Shown here piece by piece: positions 8,632-16,805 of a stretch of 64,000 nt of DNA (position 1 is its first letter; every line of letters starts with the position of its first letter). Origin of the DNA: Roseibium suaedae (GTDB taxonomy: Bacteria > Pseudomonadota > Alphaproteobacteria > Rhizobiales > Stappiaceae); NCBI RefSeq assembly GCF_900142725.1, contig NZ_FRBW01000002.1:186001-250000 (forward strand), written 5' to 3'. The position numbers and the translations under genes are program-made. The notes under the pieces are model-generated. The model made no database searches. It saw only the letters and a program-made list of their open reading frames with translations, and was not told where the DNA came from.

Positions 8632-8659
8632 CCGCACGCCAACCTCCACTGGCGTGCGG
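8632..8659 (-). promoter_or_regulatory. Intercistronic hairpin between the SDR gene and dctP
   Basis: CCGCACGCCA (8632-8641) and TGGCGTGCGG (8650-8659) form a perfect 10-bp stem with an 8-nt loop, starting 10 bases after the SDR stop and ending before the dctP ribosome-binding site. It lacks a U-run. It may be a partial terminator or an mRNA processing/stability element that sets a separate level for the transporter genes. Confidence 0.55.
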
Positions 8660-8669
8660 CCTCAAATGA

Positions 8670-9422
8670 TCAGTGGATCAAGGATCCGCCGTTCACGTCG
8701 ACCTCGGTGCCGGTGCAATAGGCCGACAGGTCGGAAGCCAGGAACAGGGCGCAACCAGCAACATCGGATGCTTCCCCTGCCCGGCCCATCGGAATGCCCT
8801 CGACAATGCTGGTCAGCATGTCCGGGGTCAGCTTGCCGCCGGTGATGTCCGTGGCGATGAAACCCGGGCAGATCGCGTTGACGCGCACATTGGCCGGAGC
8901 CAGCTCGCGGGCCATGGCCTTGGAGAGGCCAAGAACACCCGCCTTGGCTGCCGAGTAATGCGGGCCGCCAAAGATGCCGCCGCCGCGCTGCGCGGACACG
9001 GAGCTGAGGTTCACGATCGATCCGGACTTCTGCTCGCGCATCGCCGGAATGACGGCCTGGCTCATGTAGAGCGTGCCGCGCAGGTTCACATCCAGAACCG
9101 CGTCATAGTTCGCTGCGGCAATATCCATGATCTTCAGCGGCTGGGTGATGCCCGCATTGTTGACCAGGATATCGATCCGGCCCCACTTGGCCTTCAACTC
9201 GGCAGCGACGGCATCGCAGGCGGCCTTGTCGGTCACGTTGCAGGCAAGGCCGACATGGCGTTCGCCGATATCGGCCGCAGCCGCCTTGGCCGCTGCTTCA
9301 TCCAGATCGAGAATGGCAACCGTTGCACCGTGTTCGGCAAAGAGCTTGGCAGTCGCCTTGCCCAGGCCACGGGCAGATGCTGCCCCGGTGATGATTGCGA
9401 ACTTGTTGTCGAGAAGGCCCAT
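8670..9422 (-). CDS. Short-chain dehydrogenase/reductase
   Basis: A 250-residue classical SDR. The cofactor-binding glycine motif is TGAASARGLG (residues 12-21), NNAG lies near 88-91, and the catalytic set Ser141, Tyr156, Lys160 (YSAAK) is intact. An acidic D39-L-D pair after the second strand suggests NAD rather than NADP. The start at 9422 is preceded by GGAGG; the frame is open eight codons further. It lies between the transketolase C-subunit and the TRAP receptor, so the likely job is oxidising an imported hydroxy acid or polyol to a keto compound used by the transketolase. Exact substrate unknown. Confidence 0.9.
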   Translation of the reverse strand: MGLLDNKFAIITGAASARGLGKATAKLFAEHGATVAILDLDEAAAKAAAADIGERHVGLACNVTDKAACDAVAAELKAKWGRIDILVNNAGITQPLKIMDIAAANYDAVLDVNLRGTLYMSQAVIPAMREQKSGSIVNLSSVSAQRGGGIFGGPHYSAAKAGVLGLSKAMARELAPANVRVNAICPGFIATDITGGKLTPDMLTSIVEGIPMGRAGEASDVAGCALFLASDLSAYCTGTEVDVNGGSLIH

Positions 9423-9466
9423 GAGCCCTTTTCCTCCATAAGACATTGAAATGTTTCGGCGGGCTT

Positions 9467-10504
9467 TCAGAGCCAGCTCTTGATCTGTTCGGCGACCTTG
9501 GCAACGGACAGGCCGTACATGTCGTGAAGGGTCGGCAAGGCACCGGCCTCCAGGAATTCGTCGGGAAGGCCGATCATGCGGAAGCCGCCAATCGAGACAC
9601 CGCGGGTCAGCAATGTTCCCGCAACCGCTTCGCCCAGACCGCCAACGACCGTGTGGTTTTCTGCCGTGACCACGAGCCGTCCGCCCTTTGCCGCTTCCGC
9701 AGCAATGGTCTCGACGTCCAGCGGCTTGATGGTCGGGCAGTGAAGGACGGCAACGTCCACATTGTCTCTGGCCAACTGCTCTGCTGCATCGAGGGCGCGC
9801 ATGGTCATGAAGCCGGTGGAGATGACGAGGACATCCTTGCCCTCGCGGATCATCTGGGCCTTGCCAAGCAGGAACTTGTAGTCCGGCTTGTGGCGGGTCA
9901 GAACCGACGGCACCTTGCCGCGCAGAAGACGCGAATAGACCGGTCCCTCGTGGGCAATGATCTGCGGAACCATGCCCGCGATATCATCCGCATCGCAGGG
10001 ATCGATCAGCGTCATGTTCGGAAGGCCACGGAAGATCGCCAGATCCTCGGTCGCCTGATGGCTCGGGCCATAGCCCGTCGTCAGACCCGGCAGGGCGCAG
10101 ACGATCTTGACCGGCAGGTTCTCTTCCGCAATCGCCATTGCAATGAAATCATAGGCGCGGCGGGAGGCGAACACAGCATAGGTGGTAGCAAAGGGAATGA
10201 AGCCTTCACGGGCCAGACCGGCGGCAGCCGACATCAGGATCTGCTCCGCCATACCCATCTGGTAATAGCGGTCGGGCATTTCCTGACCGAAGATGTGAAG
10301 GTCCGTGTATTTGCCGAGATCGGCGGTCAAACCGACGATCCGCTCGTCCTTGCGGGCAGCTTCCACCAGAGCGTGACCGAAAGGCGCGGCAACGGTGTCA
10401 TAGCCTTCCGCAGCCAATGAGGCGATCATTGCGGAGGTTGCCTGGCGCTCGCCATCCGGCAATCTGCGCGGCTCGTATTTGCGGGCCATGGATGCGAGGG
10501 TCAT
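9467..10504 (-). CDS. Transketolase, C-terminal subunit
   Basis: A 345-residue subunit holding the pyrimidine-binding and C-terminal domains of a two-gene transketolase. It shows the active-site Glu in QMGMAEQ (about 82-88), TTGYGPSHQATEDLA near 143-157 and a C-terminal domain from about 210. The ATG at 10504 overlaps the stop of the N-subunit gene (ATGA). It resembles other split transketolases of catabolic clusters more than the housekeeping enzyme. With the N-subunit it would move a two-carbon ketol group from a ketose or hydroxypyruvate-like donor to an aldehyde using thiamine diphosphate and a divalent metal. Confidence 0.92.
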   Translation of the reverse strand: MTLASMARKYEPRRLPDGERQATSAMIASLAAEGYDTVAAPFGHALVEAARKDERIVGLTADLGKYTDLHIFGQEMPDRYYQMGMAEQILMSAAAGLAREGFIPFATTYAVFASRRAYDFIAMAIAEENLPVKIVCALPGLTTGYGPSHQATEDLAIFRGLPNMTLIDPCDADDIAGMVPQIIAHEGPVYSRLLRGKVPSVLTRHKPDYKFLLGKAQMIREGKDVLVISTGFMTMRALDAAEQLARDNVDVAVLHCPTIKPLDVETIAAEAAKGGRLVVTAENHTVVGGLGEAVAGTLLTRGVSIGGFRMIGLPDEFLEAGALPTLHDMYGLSVAKVAEQIKSWL

Positions 10505-11355
10505 GCTGGCTTTCCTTCTTCCAGAACGGCGAGAGCCTTGCCCCATTCATCCGCTTCCACGCGGACAAAATGGGTGATCTCACGGGCTTCGAGAAACGGA
10601 ACGCCCTTGCACATGGTGGTGTCGAAGATGATGACGCGCGGCTTTGCATCCGTGGCGGAGCGGGCCGTGTCGAAGGCCTTGACGACGGCGGCAAGGTCAT
10701 TGCCGTTGACCCGCTGGGCGTGCCAGCCGAAGGCTTCCCACTTTTCCGTCAGCGGCTCGGAACACAGCATTTCGGTCGACTTTCCGTCCGCCTGCTGGTC
10801 GTTGAAATCGACAAGGCAAATGAGATTGTCGAGCTTGTGATGGGCGCCGGACATGGCCGCTTCCCAGGTCGAGCCTTCGCCCAGCTCGCCGTCGGACATC
10901 AGATTGTAGATGAAGGCCGGGCTTTTCTTGCGCTTCAGGCCCATGGCCATGCCAACCGCGATGCCAAGGCCGTGACCAAGAGAACCGCCGGTGATTTCCA
11001 TTCCGGGCGTATAGGAAGCCATGCCCGACATGGGCATGCGGCTGTCGTCCATGCCGTAGGTTTCAAGCTCTTCTTCCGGCAGGATACCGGCTTCCATCAG
11101 AACCGCATAAAGGGCGATGGCATAGTGGCCGATGGAGAGCAGAAACCGGTCGCGGCCTTCCCATTCGGGCTCTTCGGCGCGGTAATCGAGGGCATGGAAA
11201 TAGGCCGCCGCCAGAACATCGGCGATGCCAAGAGCCTGGCCGATATAGCCCTGGCCCTGGACTTCGCCCATCAGGAGTGCCTTGCGGCGGATGTTCCACG
11301 CGCGCAGTTCCAACGACGTGTTGGACCGCGCCGCAGAGCGGCTAAGCGATGTCAT
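10501..11355 (-). CDS. Transketolase, N-terminal subunit
   Basis: A 284-residue subunit with the diphosphate-binding domain of thiamine diphosphate enzymes. The motif usually written GDG...N is SDGELGEG...DFNDQQADG here (about 157-195), with Ser replacing the first Gly. TPGMEITGGSLGHGLG near 117-132 is typical. The ATG at 11355 follows GGGAGGA by six bases; an upstream ATG six codons earlier lacks a site. First structural gene of the leftward operon (split transketolase, SDR, TRAP P-Q-M). The SDG variant also occurs in split transketolases by family knowledge and need not mean loss of activity. Confidence 0.92.
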   Translation of the reverse strand: MTSLSRSAARSNTSLELRAWNIRRKALLMGEVQGQGYIGQALGIADVLAAAYFHALDYRAEEPEWEGRDRFLLSIGHYAIALYAVLMEAGILPEEELETYGMDDSRMPMSGMASYTPGMEITGGSLGHGLGIAVGMAMGLKRKKSPAFIYNLMSDGELGEGSTWEAAMSGAHHKLDNLICLVDFNDQQADGKSTEMLCSEPLTEKWEAFGWHAQRVNGNDLAAVVKAFDTARSATDAKPRVIIFDTTMCKGVPFLEAREITHFVRVEADEWGKALAVLEEGKPA

Positions 11356-11439
11356 GGTGTCCTCCCGAGACATTTTCTCGTTTGACCAGACGCTAGCACC
11401 CGGATCGGAGGATTGATTTTAAGAAATTTGCACGCGCTT

Positions 11440-11455
11440 GTTAGTTGAGCTTAAC
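11440..11455. promoter_or_regulatory. Candidate LysR operator upstream of the split transketolase
   Basis: GTTAGTTGAGCTTAAC has inverted GTTA/TAAC ends and contains a T-N11-A arrangement, about 85 bases upstream of the transketolase N-subunit start. The surrounding 11400-11510 interval is AT-richer and the only likely promoter site for the leftward operon other than read-through from lysR. Confidence 0.35.
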
Positions 11456-11537
11456 AATATCGAAAAAGGCAAGGATTTGAGCTGATTTCAACTCACCGAT
11501 CTCTATTCCGAAGCCATGTAAAAAAAGACGAAGGCCG

Positions 11538-12428
11538 TTAAAACCCGGCGCTGTCGGCCCCAAGGCCCGTCAAAAGCCAGCGCACGAAGGCCCGGACGGG
11601 ACTGCGCACTGGGCGCGACCGGGGCAGAACCAGACTGTGTCCGGCATAACTCACATCCCGTCCCTCTCCGGAAAGCGGGGCACACAAGCGGCCAGCCTGA
11701 AGGTCCCGCTCCGCAAGGCGGGTTGATTCCAGGGCTACCCCCAAACCATTGACGGCGGCGGATAGCGCCAGAAAACTCCGGTCGAAGCGCAAGGGACGAT
11801 TGAGCGGCCTGGCCACCCCGTTTTTCTGCAGCCAATCCCCCCAGCGCACCTGCTTCTGATCGCTCTGAATCAACGGAAACCGGGAAAGGTCCTCAACGCC
11901 CCGGATCTCTTCGGCAATCTCCGGGGAACAAAGCGGCGTGACCATCTCGTTCCCGAGAGGAATAGTCGTCACCCCCTCGGCACGCACCGGCCCGTAAACA
12001 ATATCGACATCGAAATCATCGGCGATGAAGCGGGCATATTCCGTGTCGGCCGCGAGCCGCAGTTCCACTTCCGGATGGGCCTGGGTGAACTCCTTCAGGC
12101 GCGGAACCAGCCAGAGTGCGGCAAAGCTTGGCGCGGCATGCACCCGAAGCAACTTGGAGCCGCGCTGCACCACATCTTCCACGCCCTGACGGATTTCGTC
12201 GAAGGCCAGGGTCAGCCGCGACAGAAGCGCCATGCCCTCAAGAGTGGGATGCACCCCGCGCCCTGCCCGTTCGAACAGGCGCGCGCCCAGGACATCCTCC
12301 AGCTGGCGGACGGAATGGCTGATAGCGCTAGGGGACAGGCCCAGCTCATCGGCCGCCGCCTTGAAGCTGCCGTGACGGGCTGCGGCCTCGAAGCTGCGCA
12401 GCATGGAGAGAGTGGCACCACCGATCAT
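11538..12428 (-). CDS. LysR-family regulator, GcvA-like
   Basis: A 296-residue LysR-type regulator with helix-turn-helix GSFKAAADELGLSPSAISHS (about 20-39) and an effector domain. It sits between the leftward split-transketolase/TRAP operon and the rightward transketolase/dehydrogenase/kinase operon, the standard position for a regulator of both. Its start is only 13 bases from a perfect 17-bp palindrome, so autoregulation with divergent control is likely. The two LysR proteins of this locus are of the same GcvA-like type but clearly different sequences. Confidence 0.88.
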   Translation of the reverse strand: MIGGATLSMLRSFEAAARHGSFKAAADELGLSPSAISHSVRQLEDVLGARLFERAGRGVHPTLEGMALLSRLTLAFDEIRQGVEDVVQRGSKLLRVHAAPSFAALWLVPRLKEFTQAHPEVELRLAADTEYARFIADDFDVDIVYGPVRAEGVTTIPLGNEMVTPLCSPEIAEEIRGVEDLSRFPLIQSDQKQVRWGDWLQKNGVARPLNRPLRFDRSFLALSAAVNGLGVALESTRLAERDLQAGRLCAPLSGEGRDVSYAGHSLVLPRSRPVRSPVRAFVRWLLTGLGADSAGF

Positions 12429-12440
12429 GCCCCAGTCATG

Positions 12441-12457
12441 GATGAATCTGATTCATC
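12441..12457. promoter_or_regulatory. 17-bp palindromic operator between lysR and transketolase
   Basis: GATGAATC-T-GATTCATC is a perfect palindrome with a one-base centre in the 130-bp divergent gap. It contains T-N11-A and is 13 bases from the lysR start and about 100 from the transketolase start, the expected arrangement for a LysR recognition site controlling both directions. Confidence 0.6.
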
Positions 12458-12558
12458 AATCAATGAAATATCGTCGTTTGTCGCTCCTTGGCTGCCGGAT
12501 TACGCATTAGGGTCAAGAAGCAGACGGCCGGAAAGGCCCTGCAGGGAGGAAATCAGAT

Positions 12559-14526
12559 ATGGCCGACATCCAGCAGATGGCGCATGCGATCCGCTTTCTC
12601 GCGCTCGACAGCATCCTGAACGCAGGCGAAGGTCATCAGGGCGTTCCCCTCGGCATGGCCGAAATCGCGGCGACACTTTACGCCAATCACCTCAAGGCCG
12701 ACCCAGCTGATCCCCAGTGGCCAGACCGGGACCGGGTGGTCCTTTCCAACGGCCATGGCTCCATGCTGCTCTATGCGCTGTTGCATCTGGCCGGGTATGA
12801 ACATGTCTCCCTCGATGCCCTGAAATCCTTCCGCAAGCTGGGCTCGGTCTGCGCCGGACACCCGGAGATCGAACAGCACGCAGGGATCGAGATCACCTCG
12901 GGCCTGCTTGGTCAGGGCATCGCCTGCGCCGTCGGCATGGCGGTGGCCGAAGCACGGCTTTCGGCCCGGTTCGGCCCCAGCCTTGTCGATCACCGCACCT
13001 GGGCCTTTGTCGGCGACGGCTGTTTTCAGGAAGGCATCGGCCAGGAAGCCATTTCCCTTGCAGGCCATCTCAAGCTCGGCAAGCTGACGTTCCTTTGGGA
13101 TGACAATCACATCACCGACGATGGCGACACGGACCTGTCCATCAGCGAGGATGTTCCCGCCCGTTTCCGTGCAGCCAACTGGCATGTTCAGGAAATCGAT
13201 GGCCATGACATTGGCGCCATCGATGCCGCGATCAATGCTGCCAAGGCCGATCCCCGCCCGTCCCTGATTGCCTGCCGCACGACCATCGCCAAAGGCATCC
13301 CGCGCCTTCAGGGCCAGCGCGGTGGCCACAGCGCCCCTCTGACCCAGAAGGATTCAGAGGAAGCGCGCAGCCTCCTGAACTGGCCGCACCCTTCCTTCAC
13401 GGTTCCAGAATCTGTGCTCGCCGACTGGCGCTCGATTGTACCGCGCGGCAATGAGACCCATTCCCAATGGCAGACGGCTCTTGCAAACCATGGAGAGGCT
13501 GCAGAATTCCGGCGCTGGACAACAGGCACCTTGCCGGACGGCTGGAGTGACACCGTCCGCTCCATTTCAATAAGCGCTGCTGACAAGGCAGCAAGCCTTC
13601 CCACCATCACCGCTTCCGGCGATGTCTGCGACGCCCTGGCTGAAGCCCTGCCCGAACTGATGGTCCTGTGCGCGGATCTGGAAGCACCGACCAATCACAA
13701 ACGCTCCCGCCATGCCTTCACCGCCAGCGACCGCAGCGGCAGCTATGTCCATTGCGGCGTGCGGGAACACTTGATGGGCGCCATGACCGACGGTATCGCC
13801 GCCCATGGCGGCCTGCGCCCGGTCAACGTCACCTATCTTGCCTTTGCCGATTACGAACGCCCGGCCATGCGCATGGCCGCGCTGATGAACCTGCCCGGCC
13901 TATTTGTCTTCAGTCATGATTCCATCGGCGTCGGCTCCAACGGCCCGACCCACCAGCCGGTGGAAATCCTGGCAAGTTTCCGCGCCATGCCGAACATGCT
14001 CGTTTTCCGCCCTGCCGACGCAGTGGAAACAGCCGAAGTCTGGCAGATCGCCCAGGAACACCGCACCGGCCCGAGCCTGCTGGCCTTGTCCCGTCAGGCA
14101 ACGCCCACCTTGCGCAACGAAACCGGCGAAAACCTCAGCCGCAAGGGGGCCTATGTCCTGAGCGAACCCGAGGGGCAGCGCGACATCACCCTGCTTGCCA
14201 CCGGAACGGAAGTTGCGCTCGCCGTCGAGGCCGCAAGCCTGCTCGCAAAGGACAACATTCGCGCGGCGGTCGTCTCGATGCCCTCGTGGGAACTCTTCCG
14301 CGATCAGAGAGCGGACTACCGGGCAGAGGTTCTCGGCACCGCCCCGCGTATCGGCATCGAGGCAGCCCTCGACTTCGGCTGGGAACGCTTCCTTCGCCCG
14401 GAAGACCGGTTTATAGGCATGAGCGGCTTTGGCGCTTCCGCACGTGCAGAGGTGCTTTATGAGCATTTCGGCATCACAGCCGGGCGGATTGCGGATGTGG
14501 CCCGGGACCTGACAGGAAAGAACTGA
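12559..14526 (+). CDS. Single-chain transketolase with altered substrate site
   Basis: A 655-residue full-length transketolase. Catalytic features are kept: His26 (GHQG), GDG at 152-154, DDNH at 181-184, His257, the activating Glu403 (GVREH), His453, His465 and Arg512. Substrate-recognition positions differ: by gap-free reading, E. coli Arg358 corresponds to Ile350, Ser385 to Thr378 and Asp469 to Asn461. In E. coli those residues hold the donor/acceptor phosphate and the acceptor C2 hydroxyl. A non-phosphorylated or unusual substrate, such as hydroxypyruvate as donor, is inferred. GGAGG lies eight bases before the ATG. First gene of the rightward operon; two bases separate it from the dehydrogenase. 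Confidence 0.92.
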   Translation: MADIQQMAHAIRFLALDSILNAGEGHQGVPLGMAEIAATLYANHLKADPADPQWPDRDRVVLSNGHGSMLLYALLHLAGYEHVSLDALKSFRKLGSVCAGHPEIEQHAGIEITSGLLGQGIACAVGMAVAEARLSARFGPSLVDHRTWAFVGDGCFQEGIGQEAISLAGHLKLGKLTFLWDDNHITDDGDTDLSISEDVPARFRAANWHVQEIDGHDIGAIDAAINAAKADPRPSLIACRTTIAKGIPRLQGQRGGHSAPLTQKDSEEARSLLNWPHPSFTVPESVLADWRSIVPRGNETHSQWQTALANHGEAAEFRRWTTGTLPDGWSDTVRSISISAADKAASLPTITASGDVCDALAEALPELMVLCADLEAPTNHKRSRHAFTASDRSGSYVHCGVREHLMGAMTDGIAAHGGLRPVNVTYLAFADYERPAMRMAALMNLPGLFVFSHDSIGVGSNGPTHQPVEILASFRAMPNMLVFRPADAVETAEVWQIAQEHRTGPSLLALSRQATPTLRNETGENLSRKGAYVLSEPEGQRDITLLATGTEVALAVEAASLLAKDNIRAAVVSMPSWELFRDQRADYRAEVLGTAPRIGIEAALDFGWERFLRPEDRFIGMSGFGASARAEVLYEHFGITAGRIADVARDLTGKN

Positions 14527-14528
14527 GA

Positions 14529-15494
14529 ATGGAACACATCGTCTTTCTCGACAGGGCGACCATCGCACCGGAAATTTCCCTTTCGCGCCCAAGCTTTGCC
14601 CACGACTGGACCGAGCATCAGCGCACCGGTCCCTCCGAAACGGCCGGGCGTCTGAAAGACGCGACAATCGCCATCACAAACAAGGTGCGCATTGGAGCGG
14701 ACGAATTAGACGCGGCCCCCGGCCTGCGCCTGATTGCCGTTGCCGCCACCGGTTATGACTGCGTCGACATTGCCGCCTGCGAGGCCCGGGGCGTTGCCGT
14801 CTGCAACATCCGGGGCTATTCGGTGAACACCGTTCCCGAGCATGTCTTCACCCTGCTGCTGGCCCTGCGCCGCAGCCTCGTCTCCTATGTGCGCGAGGTG
14901 CAAGAAGGGGCCTGGCAACAGGCCGGTCAGTTCTGTTTCTTCTCCGGCCCGATCCGGGACCTGTCCGGGTCCACCCTCGGCATCATCGGCAAGGGGGGAA
15001 TCGGATCGCGGGTGGCCGCCATCGGCAGCGCCTTCGGCATGAAGGTGATCTATGCCGCCAGACCCGGCGCCCCGGCAGAAGACGGCCGCGTTGCCTTTGA
15101 AGACTTCTGCGCCAGTGCCGACGTGATTTCCCTCCATTGCCCGCTGACACCCCAGACCCGCGGCCTGATGAACGATGCGGCATTTGCGGCCATGAAGCGT
15201 CAACCGGTCATTCTCAACACCGCCCGCGGCGCCCTGATCGATCTGCCTGCCCTTGAACGTGCGCTTGAGCAAGGACTTGTCAGCGGTGCCGGGATTGACG
15301 TTGCCGACAAGGAACCGCCGGCGCCGGATGACATCCTGATGCGTCTGGCCAACCATCCGCGTGTGCTCGTCACCCCCCATGTGGCCTGGGCCTCCAGCGA
15401 GGCCCAGCAGACCCTGGCAGATCAATTGACCAGCGTGCTAGAACGGTTTTCTGCCGGAGATCCGATCAATCTCCTGAACCCCCAACGCGGATAA
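14529..15494 (+). CDS. D-2-hydroxyacid dehydrogenase, hydroxypyruvate reductase type
   Basis: A 321-residue NAD(P)-dependent D-isomer-specific 2-hydroxyacid dehydrogenase. The nucleotide-binding motif G154-x-G156-x-x-G159 is followed by the catalytic Arg233 (NTARG), Glu262 (DKEPP) and His284 (TPHVAW). The residues ending the second nucleotide-binding strand are YAARPG rather than an acidic residue, which favours NADPH. It starts two bases after the transketolase stop and is followed four bases later by glycerate kinase, so reduction of hydroxypyruvate or glyoxylate to D-glycerate or glycolate is the natural reading. Glyoxylate/hydroxypyruvate preference cannot be set from sequence. Confidence 0.9.
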   Translation: MEHIVFLDRATIAPEISLSRPSFAHDWTEHQRTGPSETAGRLKDATIAITNKVRIGADELDAAPGLRLIAVAATGYDCVDIAACEARGVAVCNIRGYSVNTVPEHVFTLLLALRRSLVSYVREVQEGAWQQAGQFCFFSGPIRDLSGSTLGIIGKGGIGSRVAAIGSAFGMKVIYAARPGAPAEDGRVAFEDFCASADVISLHCPLTPQTRGLMNDAAFAAMKRQPVILNTARGALIDLPALERALEQGLVSGAGIDVADKEPPAPDDILMRLANHPRVLVTPHVAWASSEAQQTLADQLTSVLERFSAGDPINLLNPQRG

Positions 15495-15498
15495 ATTC

Positions 15499-16761
15499 AT
15501 GGCACACGACACCGACAAGTCCCTGCTCTGCTCGCTCTTTGACGTTGCCGTGACCTCAGCCAAGCCGGATGCCGTACTGGCGAAATTCCTGCCCCAAAAG
15601 CCTGCCTCCGGCCGTGTGGTCGTGATTGCCGCAGGCAAGGCAGCCGCTGCCATGGCCGCAGCTCTTGAAGACGTTTGGGGGCCCTGCGAGGGCCTTGCCC
15701 TGACCCGCTATGGCCACGCGGTGCCGACCCGCACCATCGAAGTAATCGAGGCAGCCCACCCGGTCCCGGATGAAGCAGGCCGGATCGCCGCCGGCAGGAT
15801 CCTCGATCTGGCGTCCAGCCTGCAAGACGGCGACACGCTGATCACACTCATGTCCGGTGGCGCATCCGCGCTTCTGTCCCGAGGGGCAGGCAACATCAGC
15901 CTTGAGGAAAAGGCCGAACTGACACGCGCGCTGCTCGCCTCTGGCGCAGACATTGGCGAAATGAACACGGTGCGCCGGCACATTTCCGCAATCAAGGGCG
16001 GACGCCTCGCTGCAAGCGCCTATCCTGCCCGCTGCCTGACCTTCGCCATTTCGGACGTGCCCGGTGACAAACCGGAAATCATCGGCTCCGGCCCCACGGT
16101 CGCCGATCCGACCACCCAGGCGGACGCCAAGGCGATCCTCGCCAAATATGGCATCGACGTACCGGCCAGCATTCAGGCGGCTCTCAATGACCCCGCCTTC
16201 GAAAGCCCAAAGCCCGGCGATGAAAAGCTGTCGCGCACCGAATTTCACATGATCGCCACGCCGCAAATGGCGCTGGAAGCTGCAAAGGCCGCAGCCACTC
16301 TGCCTTGCCATCTTCTTGGAGACGCCATAGAGGGAGAAGCTCGCGAAGTCGGCCGTGCCTTTGCCGGTCTCGCCCGTGCGGTCAGGGAAGGAAAGTCCGC
16401 GTTCACCGCCCCCTGCCTTCTGCTGTCGGGCGGCGAGACGACCGTGACCTTGCCGAAAGGCGCCAGCGGCCGGGGCGGCCGCAATGTGGAATGGCTGATG
16501 GGCTTTGCCGAAGGCGTTGCCGGAATTGAGGGAATTGCGGCTGTCGCAGGAGACACGGACGGGGTGGATGGCGCAGCCGAAGTCGCCGGGGCCTATGCGG
16601 ACAGTTCAACCGCCGGCCGGGCCCGCGCTGCCGGATACAAGCTGGACGATGCCATGGCGGCCTATGACGGCCACGGGTTTTTCGAAAGACTGGGCGACCA
16701 GATCATCACCGGCCCGACCAACACCAACGTCAATGATTTCCGGGCGATCCTGATCCGCTGA
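15499..16761 (+). CDS. gckA: Glycerate 2-kinase (MOFRL family)
   Basis: A 420-residue kinase converting D-glycerate to 2-phosphoglycerate with ATP. N-terminal landmarks include VIAAGKAAAAMA (about 41-52), MSGGASALLS near 118 and the IKGGRLA region near 164. The C-terminal MOFRL part shows LLSGGETTVT near 311, GRGGRN near 325 and GDTDGVDG near 351, all typical of GckA/TtuD-type enzymes. It is the last gene of the rightward operon and gives the cluster a route from hydroxypyruvate via glycerate into glycolysis. Confidence 0.93.
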   Translation: MAHDTDKSLLCSLFDVAVTSAKPDAVLAKFLPQKPASGRVVVIAAGKAAAAMAAALEDVWGPCEGLALTRYGHAVPTRTIEVIEAAHPVPDEAGRIAAGRILDLASSLQDGDTLITLMSGGASALLSRGAGNISLEEKAELTRALLASGADIGEMNTVRRHISAIKGGRLAASAYPARCLTFAISDVPGDKPEIIGSGPTVADPTTQADAKAILAKYGIDVPASIQAALNDPAFESPKPGDEKLSRTEFHMIATPQMALEAAKAAATLPCHLLGDAIEGEAREVGRAFAGLARAVREGKSAFTAPCLLLSGGETTVTLPKGASGRGGRNVEWLMGFAEGVAGIEGIAAVAGDTDGVDGAAEVAGAYADSSTAGRARAAGYKLDDAMAAYDGHGFFERLGDQIITGPTNTNVNDFRAILIR

Positions 16762-16774
16762 AATCGGGGCTAAA

Positions 16775-16805
16775 GGGCGGCCTGCCCCACGTCTTCAGGC
16801 CGCCC
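16775..16805. terminator. Convergent terminator after glycerate kinase
   Basis: GGGCGGCCTG (16775-16784) and CAGGCCGCCC (16796-16805) form a perfect 10-bp stem between two converging genes; the right arm overlaps the last codons of the leftward gene. No U-run is apparent. Confidence 0.55.

Noticed and set aside
5786-16761. Sulfo-transketolase (sulfoquinovose) pathway
   Set aside because: Split transketolases occur there, but this locus has no sulfosugar isomerase, aldolase or sulfonate exporter; the hydroxypyruvate and glycerate genes fit another route better.
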